From Planctomycetota bacterium (GTDB lineage Bacteria > Planctomycetota > Phycisphaerae > WQYP01 > JAJZKY01), in contig JAJZKY010000005.1 in NCBI GenBank assembly GCA_021803885.1, forward strand, positions 1-23,861: a stretch of 23,861 bases of DNA, given 5' to 3'. Positions 13,886 to 22,042 of the stretch are shown here, in pieces. Numbering within the stretch: position 1 is the stretch's first letter; every line of letters begins with the position of its first letter. The position numbers and the translations under genes are program-made. The notes below the pieces were generated by a model. The model worked only from the letters and a program-made list of their open reading frames with translations, ran no database searches and had not been told where the DNA came from.

Positions 13886-16669
13886 TCAACCGACCCGGAA
13901 TACCTTCATGACCTCGTCACCCAAATGATTGATAACCTTCACAGCGATTCTTCCAGAGTCGGGCTTCACGAACGGTCGTGAGGTGTCGCTCACCAGTGTG
14001 GCCCACGCTTCCTCATTGACTTCGGCTTTCAACGTTGTCTTGAGGGCTTTGTAAGGGTCATTTGCGCCAAGGAAGTAGGCATGCCGGACGAAGAAGCTCT
14101 CTTCGTTGTAGTCCGTGTCGATGAACCAGCAGGCAATTTCATCTGGCCCGTTGCTGCGAACTTCGCCGGTGCTCGGATGAAACACGTCCACGCCGTTCAC
14201 CTTTACCTGAATCTGGCTGTCTAGTGCGTCGAGAATCTGAATGTCTGGCTCTCCGAAGATGACAAACAGGTTGCCTTTGCCCGTGTTCTTCAGATCCTCG
14301 GCCATGTGCAAATCAGCGTTCATGCGGGCCTTGAGCACTCGAATGCGGCCCAATTTGCTCAAATCCGCGGAGTGGGCGTCGTAGCTGAAGGCGCAGGCAA
14401 TCAGCACATCGAAGGCGGCATCGCCAGCCTCACGCGCCGCGGCTATTAGGTCTTCGCGGGTCACGGTGCCGAACTCCGGCCCGATGAAGATTCCGGTACG
14501 CTTTTCGACGCCGTCAGCATCGGCGTAGCGCCCCTCGGCGCACAGATAGTAGCCGGGCCACGGCGTAAGTGAAGTAAAAACGATCTTGTCTTCCTTGTGG
14601 GCCTGCTGCACGCCGGCAGTCTTCAGGTTGTTGAGAATGACCTGGACAAAATCCTGCGCATCTCGTGTATCGGAGTCAGCTCGCCCGGCAGCCTCCATCA
14701 GTTCTTCGTCTTCGTTGACGGCGAGCACTCGATGCGGAGACAGGCTCTCGACAGTGAATGGCCCGGCCACGCGGACTCTTTTTTTATCGTCGTAGGGCTT
14801 GTCATAGAGGTACTCGAAATCGGCCTTGGCGGCAATCGACGCGTCAATCGCTTTCTGTCGGGCGATTCGCTGCTCCCACCATGAGGCATGGAGATCCTTC
14901 GCCTTTGCAGACCATTTCGCATCGGCTTCGCGCGGGATCTCCCATTCCTGCCACTTCTTGCTGAGTGCGTGGTTGAGCTGCTGTCGGAGCGGCTCTGAGC
15001 GAGTCTGGTAATCTTCCCAGATCACGTCAATTTCAGCATTGTTGGCGATGGACTTGAGCGTGATGTGAGGCTCGCACTCGTACACAAAGCCATGTCGAAT
15101 GTTTCCGTACGTGGGCATGCCTGACGGAACTCTGCCTTGCAGTTGTGCTTCTTTTGCTTGCCCCTCTGGACTGTCGGCAAGGATGTAGTAGGGATAGCGC
15201 GCTCCCATAATGCGGGTACGAGCAAGGGCGAGAGCAACGCGCGAGGTATCAACCGTTATCCACCGGCGACCCCATTGTTCGGCAACATAAGCCGTCGTGC
15301 CTGAACCGCAGGTTGGGTCAAGAACGAGATCACCTGGGTCCGTTGTCATCAAAATGCAGCGCTGAACGATCTCTGTATTGGTTTGTACAACATAGATGGG
15401 AGCGGTCTGTCCAAGAAATCCCTCCCACAGATTCCCGATAGCTGTTAGCGCGCTTTCATTAAGATATCTCAGATGCCGTAGGGAATTTCCAATAATAATG
15501 ACGCGATCTGTTTTCAGTACGCGTTCAAGTTGTTCTTTCGTTGTTCCCCACCATCGTTTGCCCGAATCGAAAGTCCGACCTTGGAAGGAGATCTCGTATT
15601 TTGCACCGGGCCCAGGCTTCGTCATCGATACATCTTGACCCACACGAGCATCTGGAGGTATCGAATCGTTATGCTTGAGCCACTCTGACCGCCTCATCCT
15701 TTCGCCAGAAGGAAGCACTAGCCACGCGAAGTTCGGATCTTCTTCATCGCTCTTGAGCGTATAAAGTTGCCTATACTTGACCGATGTCCCTTTAGAGCGG
15801 CTGTACCACAGAAGATAGTCCAGTCGAGCCGGCATGCGGTCACTTGCCGAAAGGCCGGTGGCACCTTTAGTAAATGCGATCATGGCTATAAAACATTCTT
15901 CTCCGATCACTTCGTCCATGAGCGCGCGTACCCGATGGACGTTTTCATCTCCAATTTGAATGAAAATGGAGCCTGACTCTGTGAGCAGATCGCGTGCTAC
16001 TGTTAGCCGGTCCCGCAGGTATGTCAGATAGGAGTGAATGCCATCCCGCCATGTATCGCGGAATGCCTTTACTTGTTCCGGCTCACGTGTAATGTGTTCG
16101 AGATTGCCGTCCTTTACATCGCGGCTCGTTGTAGACCACTGGAAGTTTGAATTGAACTTTATTCCGTAAGGCGGGTCGATAAAGATGCACTGTACCTTGC
16201 CACGCAGTCCTTCGCGCTCGGCGAGTGACGCCATCACCTGGAGGCTGTCGCCCAGGATCATCCGGTTCGACCAGTGCGCGTCATGCTGGTAGAACTCAGT
16301 GCGCGCGGCTTCGCTCGGAAGGCCGTTGAAATTTGCGAAAAGGTCGAACTGGGGTTCGGCTGCTGCCTTGTTCGCTTTCGTTTGCCGCTCCAGATCGTCA
16401 ATCAGAACCTTGGGATGAACTTTCTCCTGGATGTAGAGTGGCGTCGCCGGCACAACAAGTTCGGACCAGTCCTGCTCATCCTTGCCGCGCCAAACCAATT
16501 GCGGGTCGAGGTCGCGATTGCGCCGTTCGTAAGACACGCGAATGGGCGACAGTTCCTCGTCCCGCATCACCGACTGGTACTCGGCCGTCGGAATATTGCG
16601 CCGCTTTGCTTCGTTGTGCAAAAGCGTTTCGACGATCTTCTTCGGCTTTTCCTTCACCGTCTTTGGCAT
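13886..16669 (-). CDS. mod: Type III R-M modification methyltransferase (Mod), long form
   Basis: This 927-aa protein is an adenine-N6 or cytosine-N4 methyltransferase of the beta class: motif IV DPPYGIKF (165-172) precedes the SAM-binding motif I LDPTCGSGTTAYVAEQWGRRW (450-470). NRMILGDSLQVM (135-146) leads into the catalytic region, and the segment between about 270 and 430 should hold the target-recognition region. Classical type III Mod proteins are about 550-680 aa; this one has a further ~440 residues of mixed alpha/beta sequence after the SAM motif. The ATG at 16669 has an AAGGAA SD and lies 10 bp after the res stop. It should protect host DNA and direct the Res subunit to unmodified sites. 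The order res-mod is the reverse of the usual mod-res. Confidence 0.92.
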   Translation of the reverse strand: MPKTVKEKPKKIVETLLHNEAKRRNIPTAEYQSVMRDEELSPIRVSYERRNRDLDPQLVWRGKDEQDWSELVVPATPLYIQEKVHPKVLIDDLERQTKANKAAAEPQFDLFANFNGLPSEAARTEFYQHDAHWSNRMILGDSLQVMASLAEREGLRGKVQCIFIDPPYGIKFNSNFQWSTTSRDVKDGNLEHITREPEQVKAFRDTWRDGIHSYLTYLRDRLTVARDLLTESGSIFIQIGDENVHRVRALMDEVIGEECFIAMIAFTKGATGLSASDRMPARLDYLLWYSRSKGTSVKYRQLYTLKSDEEDPNFAWLVLPSGERMRRSEWLKHNDSIPPDARVGQDVSMTKPGPGAKYEISFQGRTFDSGKRWWGTTKEQLERVLKTDRVIIIGNSLRHLRYLNESALTAIGNLWEGFLGQTAPIYVVQTNTEIVQRCILMTTDPGDLVLDPTCGSGTTAYVAEQWGRRWITVDTSRVALALARTRIMGARYPYYILADSPEGQAKEAQLQGRVPSGMPTYGNIRHGFVYECEPHITLKSIANNAEIDVIWEDYQTRSEPLRQQLNHALSKKWQEWEIPREADAKWSAKAKDLHASWWEQRIARQKAIDASIAAKADFEYLYDKPYDDKKRVRVAGPFTVESLSPHRVLAVNEDEELMEAAGRADSDTRDAQDFVQVILNNLKTAGVQQAHKEDKIVFTSLTPWPGYYLCAEGRYADADGVEKRTGIFIGPEFGTVTREDLIAAAREAGDAAFDVLIACAFSYDAHSADLSKLGRIRVLKARMNADLHMAEDLKNTGKGNLFVIFGEPDIQILDALDSQIQVKVNGVDVFHPSTGEVRSNGPDEIACWFIDTDYNEESFFVRHAYFLGANDPYKALKTTLKAEVNEEAWATLVSDTSRPFVKPDSGRIAVKVINHLGDEVMKVFRVG

Positions 16670-16679
16670 TTTGGTTCCT

Positions 16680-19600
16680 TTACTGCATCACCGGAGCAGC
16701 CTGCTCCTGAATCTTTGAGTCGACGATCCGTTGGAATTCACTCTCTATGCGCTCCGCAAAATCGGCTTCCATGCCGAATACCTCCGTGAATTCCGCAAAA
16801 GCCCATCGGTCGAATTTGCCGCTGTTGTTGACGCCGGGCACCCAGTAGGATTCCATGGTCAGTTTCTTGTCTTTGGCGTCCTCACGCCGGTACCCCTTCA
16901 CTTCCACAACCAGGTGCAGGAGATCGTTCTCGCCATGGCCATCTTCAACGAGAACGATGAAGTCGGGCCGGTAGATGCGGCTCTCCGAGCCGTGCCGGTA
17001 GGGCACATCGAAGCCCAGGTTGTGATTTTTGACGTAGGCGCGCACGCGCGGGTGCTTCTCAACGACGCGGCAGAGTTCCGCTTCCCAGTCGCTGTCGAGA
17101 ATGACCCAATTGATGTGGCAGCGGCGCGAATCGGTTTCCCAGCGGCTGGTTTTGGACGTGGTGAAGTTGACTTGACTCGTGGCGCCAACGGGATTGTAGG
17201 GGTCCAGCAGCACCTTGATCGGCGCCTTGTCTTCTGTGCCTTTGGTGATCGCGGCGGTGATGCGTTCGCAGGCCATGTCGGCCAAGTTGCGATAGAGGAT
17301 TTGCGCTGGGTAGGTGTCACCCTTGCAGATCAGGCGTGTATCCAGCCATTCCTTCACGATGCGTTTGAGCTGCCCGAATAGGTGGAAGCGGGCCTCTTCT
17401 CCAGGATCGCGCCACTTGGAATAGAGCAAATAGGTCGTGAGGTGGTAAAGCACAGTTGAAGGCCGGGTATCGCGCAGGTGGGCAACGGTGAGGTTCACGC
17501 TCTCGCCCACGATGCCTGCGTTTTGCGTTTGCGAGGGGCCGGTAAGCTCCGGCGTCAGGAAGAGGATCGAATCGTTCGTGAAGCTGGCTGTTAGGCGTTC
17601 GTTCGGTAACTCGACGCGATACCCCATGACGCGGGGAAAGCGAATTTCCAAAGCGTCGCGGTCGGGCCGGATAGCTTTGACCTGAATGGTCTGGCGGGGT
17701 GGAACGGGCACCACGACAACCGGTTTCGCGGCGAAGTCGAATGGGATGCCGAGCACATCGGCATATTCGACGTTGAAGAGTCCTTCTTCGTTCAGGTCGT
17801 AGGACTGACGGCGAAGTGCGCGCCCAATGACCTGTTCACAAAGGAGCTGGGTACCGAAGGCCCGCACGCCGAGCACGTGGGTAACGGTGTTGGCGTCCCA
17901 GCCCTCGGTGAGCATTCCGACGGAAACGACACATCGGATTTCGCCGCCGAGCCGGCCTTCCTTGCCGACCGTATTCATCACCTCGCGGAGGATGAGCACG
18001 TCGTCGATGTCCTCGGCCTGAACATGCTGCCCGCTGCGCTCGATCAGTTCGCGACGGAACTGTTCGAGTTCCGCCGCGGCGGCTTTACGGAAGTTGTCGT
18101 CGAGAGGCTCGCCGGATTCGAGCTGCTCACTGTCAATCAGCAAAGTGCGGGGCCGGGGATAAGGATTCCCATGCTCGTCGTAATTGCGGAAGTGCTCAAG
18201 GCGGCCGTTGACGAGTTGTGTGGTGCCGTCCTCATTGGGACGGAAAAAGCCAGAGATGTAGTCGTAGACCAACTTCGATGTGGAGGTGTTGTTGCAGACG
18301 ATGATGAAGCAGGGCGGAACCTTGATGCCGACCTCCTGCCACTTGTCGAAGGTTTTCGCATAGTGGCCATAGAGGGCGTCAAGTGCGGTACAAAGCTGGG
18401 ACGGCAGGTTGAGCGGGTCGAGATTCTCTGCTTTGCCGCGGCCCTTCTTCGGCATCTTTTTGCGGATGTGTTCCCATAGGTTTCTGAAGACGGGGACATC
18501 GGCGCCGGGGATATTGTCCGCGACGGGCACGCGTGGAAGCTTGACGATGCCGCACTCGATGGCATCCATGAGAGAGAAATCGGTCATGGTCCACGGAAAG
18601 AGCGTGCCTTCGGCGTAGCCTGAACCGCGCAGAAAGAACGGTGTGGCAGAGAGGTCCATGACGCGCGTTAGGCCGATCTTGCGCTGGACGGCTTCGAGGC
18701 CGTTGATCCACAGCCGGGCGGCCTCTTTGTTGCGTTCTGCTTCTTCCTTGTCGTCGCGGGAAACCTCTTCCTCGTCGGAGTCGCCGGGCTTTTCCTTGTA
18801 GCAGTGGTGGGCTTCGTCGTTCAATACCACGATGTTTTTGAGGCCCATGAGATCCGGCATCACGCGCTGGAGCATTTGGCCTTCGGTTTCGAGGGTATTG
18901 ATTGGATCGCCATGGCGGCCTTGGAGGAGCGCCCTGCCACCTTTCGATATTTCCATGCGTTCGCGCATTTTGAGGGAATGGTAGTTGGTGATGACTATCT
19001 TTGCCCGGTTGAGGTCATCCAGCATGTCGGGCGGCACGAGTTCGCGGCTAGAGTAGTAGCTATCGGGATCGTTCGGCTGGAGGACGCGCAGCCGATCCTT
19101 GATAGTGAGGCCGGGCGTAACCACCAAAAAGCCGCGAGTGAAATGAGGGCTGCCGGGACGACGAACCGCGTTTATCGTCTGCCAGGCGATGAGCATGGCC
19201 ATGACCGTCGTCTTGCCGGCTCCGGTGGCGAGTTTGAGGGCGAGTCGATTTAGGCCCGGATTTGCCTCGGCATTAGCGTTCGCCAGATGTTCCAGAAACT
19301 TTTTCTTCCATTGGTGGCGCTGCGGGGCGACTTCGGTGAGCCAGATCGCCGTCTCGACCGCCTCAATTTGGCAGAAGAAGGGGCGAATTCCCTGAAACTG
19401 GTGGTGCCGCCAGTGCTGGAGTAGGCGTATCGTTTCAGGCGTCACGAGCCAGTCGTTTGGGCTGGGCAGGTGCCGCCATTGATCCACTTGCTGACGTAGT
19501 TCGTTTATGACGACGGCGATCGGTTCGTACTTTTGGTCGCGTCCGGACAGGCCCGTTCCATCGTCTAGCCCCAACTCCTCTTGTTCAGGCAACTCCTTTC

Positions 19601-19757
19601 GTTTGCGTGGCTTAGGGATTGGCGTGATGAACTGTGCTGTTCGCCGCGACTCTATGATTTGCTGGGTCGGTTGGCCGCTCCGGTCCAGTTCCCAATGGCG
19701 AGCCGGGTATTCGTAAGGCGAATTGAGAATTGGGTGCTCGAAGAACTGGTTCGCCAT
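16680..19757 (-). CDS. res: Type III restriction helicase-nuclease subunit (Res)
   Basis: This 1025-aa superfamily 2 ATPase has motifs LATGAGKTT (176-184, Walker A), NDEAHH (313-318), DLSATPFF (368-375), SVGMLTEGWDANTVTHVLG (612-630) and QVIGRALRRQSY (642-653). A C-terminal PD-(D/E)xK nuclease follows: RPDFIVLVEDG (930-940) and LVVEVKGYR (949-957), with D932 and E952-x-K954 as likely metal ligands. All key residues are present, so the enzyme appears functional. With Mod it would translocate or diffuse along DNA and cut near unmodified sites. It is the first gene of a four-gene operon. The ATG at 19757 has only a weak SD. The 430-bp region before it should contain the operon promoter. Confidence 0.95.
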   Translation of the reverse strand: MANQFFEHPILNSPYEYPARHWELDRSGQPTQQIIESRRTAQFITPIPKPRKRKELPEQEELGLDDGTGLSGRDQKYEPIAVVINELRQQVDQWRHLPSPNDWLVTPETIRLLQHWRHHQFQGIRPFFCQIEAVETAIWLTEVAPQRHQWKKKFLEHLANANAEANPGLNRLALKLATGAGKTTVMAMLIAWQTINAVRRPGSPHFTRGFLVVTPGLTIKDRLRVLQPNDPDSYYSSRELVPPDMLDDLNRAKIVITNYHSLKMRERMEISKGGRALLQGRHGDPINTLETEGQMLQRVMPDLMGLKNIVVLNDEAHHCYKEKPGDSDEEEVSRDDKEEAERNKEAARLWINGLEAVQRKIGLTRVMDLSATPFFLRGSGYAEGTLFPWTMTDFSLMDAIECGIVKLPRVPVADNIPGADVPVFRNLWEHIRKKMPKKGRGKAENLDPLNLPSQLCTALDALYGHYAKTFDKWQEVGIKVPPCFIIVCNNTSTSKLVYDYISGFFRPNEDGTTQLVNGRLEHFRNYDEHGNPYPRPRTLLIDSEQLESGEPLDDNFRKAAAAELEQFRRELIERSGQHVQAEDIDDVLILREVMNTVGKEGRLGGEIRCVVSVGMLTEGWDANTVTHVLGVRAFGTQLLCEQVIGRALRRQSYDLNEEGLFNVEYADVLGIPFDFAAKPVVVVPVPPRQTIQVKAIRPDRDALEIRFPRVMGYRVELPNERLTASFTNDSILFLTPELTGPSQTQNAGIVGESVNLTVAHLRDTRPSTVLYHLTTYLLYSKWRDPGEEARFHLFGQLKRIVKEWLDTRLICKGDTYPAQILYRNLADMACERITAAITKGTEDKAPIKVLLDPYNPVGATSQVNFTTSKTSRWETDSRRCHINWVILDSDWEAELCRVVEKHPRVRAYVKNHNLGFDVPYRHGSESRIYRPDFIVLVEDGHGENDLLHLVVEVKGYRREDAKDKKLTMESYWVPGVNNSGKFDRWAFAEFTEVFGMEADFAERIESEFQRIVDSKIQEQAAPVMQ

Positions 19758-20187
19758 TCCGTCGTTGCGCCTTTCCTAGGCACCGCCGAGTCTCCCAGCG
19801 GTTGGACACCCCAAATTGCAAGGCTTCGCGCACGGCCCAGAAACGAAGCTGGGCCGGCCCAAGTCTTTCGGAGATCGCTTATTAGTGTACGACGCGGAGC
19901 AGGAGCAATGCCGATTGGATCGGATTAACTGGAGAAGAGTCGCTTTTTGCCTAGATGGCTCGACCGAAGGTTCTGATCGAAGAACTGTCGACCACGCGAG
20001 GGCCATTTTGTTCGATAAGAGTTCGGGACTTAACTCGGATGCCGTGGACTGTGAACGCGAAACGCCGGCTCGTCTGTTCCTCGCTTATGCTTGCGTCACA
20101 ATCCGCTAACTCTGAAGCGTGTGACTGGTTTTCATAGGTCGAGGGTGCCAATCATCAAAAGACTACTGTTCCCAAGGAATTATCAAA
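19758..20187. other. Gene-free stretch between the GmrSD-type gene and res
   Basis: No convincing gene is present: short frames on both strands lack SD sites and protein patterns. It should contain the res promoter on the minus strand, but I could not identify a good -35/-10 pair, and no terminator hairpin with T-run is visible after the GmrSD-type gene. The length suggests that the two restriction loci are separately transcribed. Confidence 0.4.
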
Positions 20188-21876
20188 TCAGTCTTGCCAT
20201 TCCGCGCTGGCCCATTTGAGTATTCTTCTTTCGCGCTTCTCAACTGCTGAACGATCCCATTTCGCCTTTTTCAGAAATCTCGATACATCGGTCGTTATTA
20301 GCAGACCACAATTAGCATATGTTTCCGCCTTGTCCTTGGGCGTCTTATCCTGAAGCGAAAAATTGACTTTTGGAGGCAGCATTGTCAGATTGCCGAGACG
20401 ATGCACATAGATACCTTTCGTCGACCGGTCCTCAGAACCTTTACTTCTGGGTTGTATATGTTCGATCGAACGGGACGGTTCTTCCGCCCAAATTCTGTTC
20501 CAAGTCGATTTATTCAAATTCTGCCCAGCTTTTTGTGCGACATGCTCCTCATAGCGGTATAGGAAGTAGCGAAGTTGTTCGGTCCAACCTTGATAGCAAT
20601 CCCGATTTGTGAGTTCTGAGATCACTTGCCGCATCGGAAAGTCCTTTCCGATTCCTTTCAACTGCTTCAATATTGTGTCTGCTGACAAATTCTCGTTGTT
20701 AACTCGCCAGGCGAGGCGTACGTATTCCCCGACCTTTGTACGGGCATCCCTTCTGGCCATTCCGTAGATGCGGAATGTGACGCTCTCCCAGGCCTTCAGA
20801 ATCGCTGCCTCGTCGGCAGGTGGGAATTGACGCAACAATACCGCTACAGCCAGCAATCGCGCTTGCACGATATTCGTAGCAGCTTCGAGCCTGCGATCGC
20901 TCAATATTTGGTTCTCAGCTTGAGTTACCTTGAGAATCCATTTAGTGCATTCCACCACCTTCTTCGGATTGTTCTTACAAACGGACACGAGCACGTCTGC
21001 CGCGTCTTCTTCGCTTAGTGGCCTGCTTGGGCAGTCCTTGGCCCTAAGAGTTCCGGCGAAGCGCAGAGTTTCCTTATTTAGGGTCTGGCGTATCCCAATC
21101 GTCGAGTAGATGGATGTCCAAAGAATATGCAGTTCGGCAATAATTTCCTCTTTTGAGCCCTTGTCCCCGTGCTCGAATACAAGCGCCATCAGAAGGCTTT
21201 TCAACTTGTCAAACCATGTAACGTCCAAACCACGGCTGTTTAGAACCTCGAATACCGTGTATACCAGTGCTTCATCCTCGATCTCGTGAAAAATGACGGA
21301 AAGCCGATTCTTGACGGTCGCGAAGAGGTCAAGCAGCGACCCTCCAGTCGATGTTGTCCATTGCCCAACAAACTGTTCGCACTCATGAATTCCAATAATA
21401 AGGTTATGATCAGCAGCGGTTTTGGCCGGCTTCTCCGACGAGAGTGTGCCGTCACGGAGATAATCGACAAAAATCTGGCTGGTGTCATGATTGGTTTGCA
21501 GCAACAGCAGACTCAAATCGTCGCCCTTGACTAGCAAAGAATCGATCTCGTCTGAATGCTTGGCGTCCTTGTGTCGTAACGCCTTGCTGATCGCCTTCAG
21601 CAGCATCGCAAGAGTCGTGAGGCGTTGCTGGCCATCCACTACTTCGATCTCGTAGAAGACGTCGGCGGCGATGGTCCGCTTCTTTCTCCTGAGACCGACG
21701 ATGGTTGCCATGAAGTGCACCGCATCGCCATTGGACCTGTAAACCTTCGAGATATCCTCAAAGAGATCGTCTCGCTGTTTTGATTGCCAACTGTATGCTC
21801 GTTGATATTCCGGAATGCGAAAGAGCCGATGTTCAAGCAAGTCGGACAGAGGCAAGTATTGCGGTTGAATCTGCAT
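20188..21876 (-). CDS. GmrSD-type modification-dependent nuclease (DUF262 + DUF1524)
   Basis: The N-terminal DUF262 domain of this 562-aa protein shows IPEYQRAYSW (21-30) and the nucleotide-handling motif VVDGQQRLTTLAML (79-92). The C-terminal DUF1524 HNH domain shows SIEHIQP (470-476), HRLGNLTML (492-500) and N505, the expected metal and catalytic positions. This is the single-chain form of GmrSD-like type IV enzymes, which hydrolyse nucleotides and cut modified (for example glucosylated hydroxymethylcytosine) phage DNA; related DUF262 proteins such as BrxU and SspE also attack or sense modified DNA. The ATG at 21876 has SD AGAGGT. The gene looks less GC-rich than the neighbouring transfer genes, consistent with separate acquisition. 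It complements the adjacent type III system, which attacks unmodified DNA. Confidence 0.9.
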   Translation of the reverse strand: MQIQPQYLPLSDLLEHRLFRIPEYQRAYSWQSKQRDDLFEDISKVYRSNGDAVHFMATIVGLRRKKRTIAADVFYEIEVVDGQQRLTTLAMLLKAISKALRHKDAKHSDEIDSLLVKGDDLSLLLLQTNHDTSQIFVDYLRDGTLSSEKPAKTAADHNLIIGIHECEQFVGQWTTSTGGSLLDLFATVKNRLSVIFHEIEDEALVYTVFEVLNSRGLDVTWFDKLKSLLMALVFEHGDKGSKEEIIAELHILWTSIYSTIGIRQTLNKETLRFAGTLRAKDCPSRPLSEEDAADVLVSVCKNNPKKVVECTKWILKVTQAENQILSDRRLEAATNIVQARLLAVAVLLRQFPPADEAAILKAWESVTFRIYGMARRDARTKVGEYVRLAWRVNNENLSADTILKQLKGIGKDFPMRQVISELTNRDCYQGWTEQLRYFLYRYEEHVAQKAGQNLNKSTWNRIWAEEPSRSIEHIQPRSKGSEDRSTKGIYVHRLGNLTMLPPKVNFSLQDKTPKDKAETYANCGLLITTDVSRFLKKAKWDRSAVEKRERRILKWASAEWQD

Positions 21877-22042
21877 CGGGACCTCTTACGTTGCATATTG
21901 TGGTGACACCAGACGTGATCGAAGTGGCGGTGATTTGCGGCGAGGAATTCCGGCGCCGCGGTTCTCGCCATCAAAGGTTCGAGTAATTATACGGCGGTAC
22001 GGGAGCGGATCCGGTATCGAGGAGAGCCGCTGTGGCGGGCTG

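Noticed and set aside
19816..20109. 97-aa + strand frame between res and the GmrSD-type gene
   Set aside because: No SD, no recognisable features, and antisense to the probable promoter region of res.
21950..22000. GGTTCGAG resembling a tRNA T-loop
   Set aside because: The flanking bases do not form the 5-bp T-stem and no acceptor or anticodon arm can be drawn.
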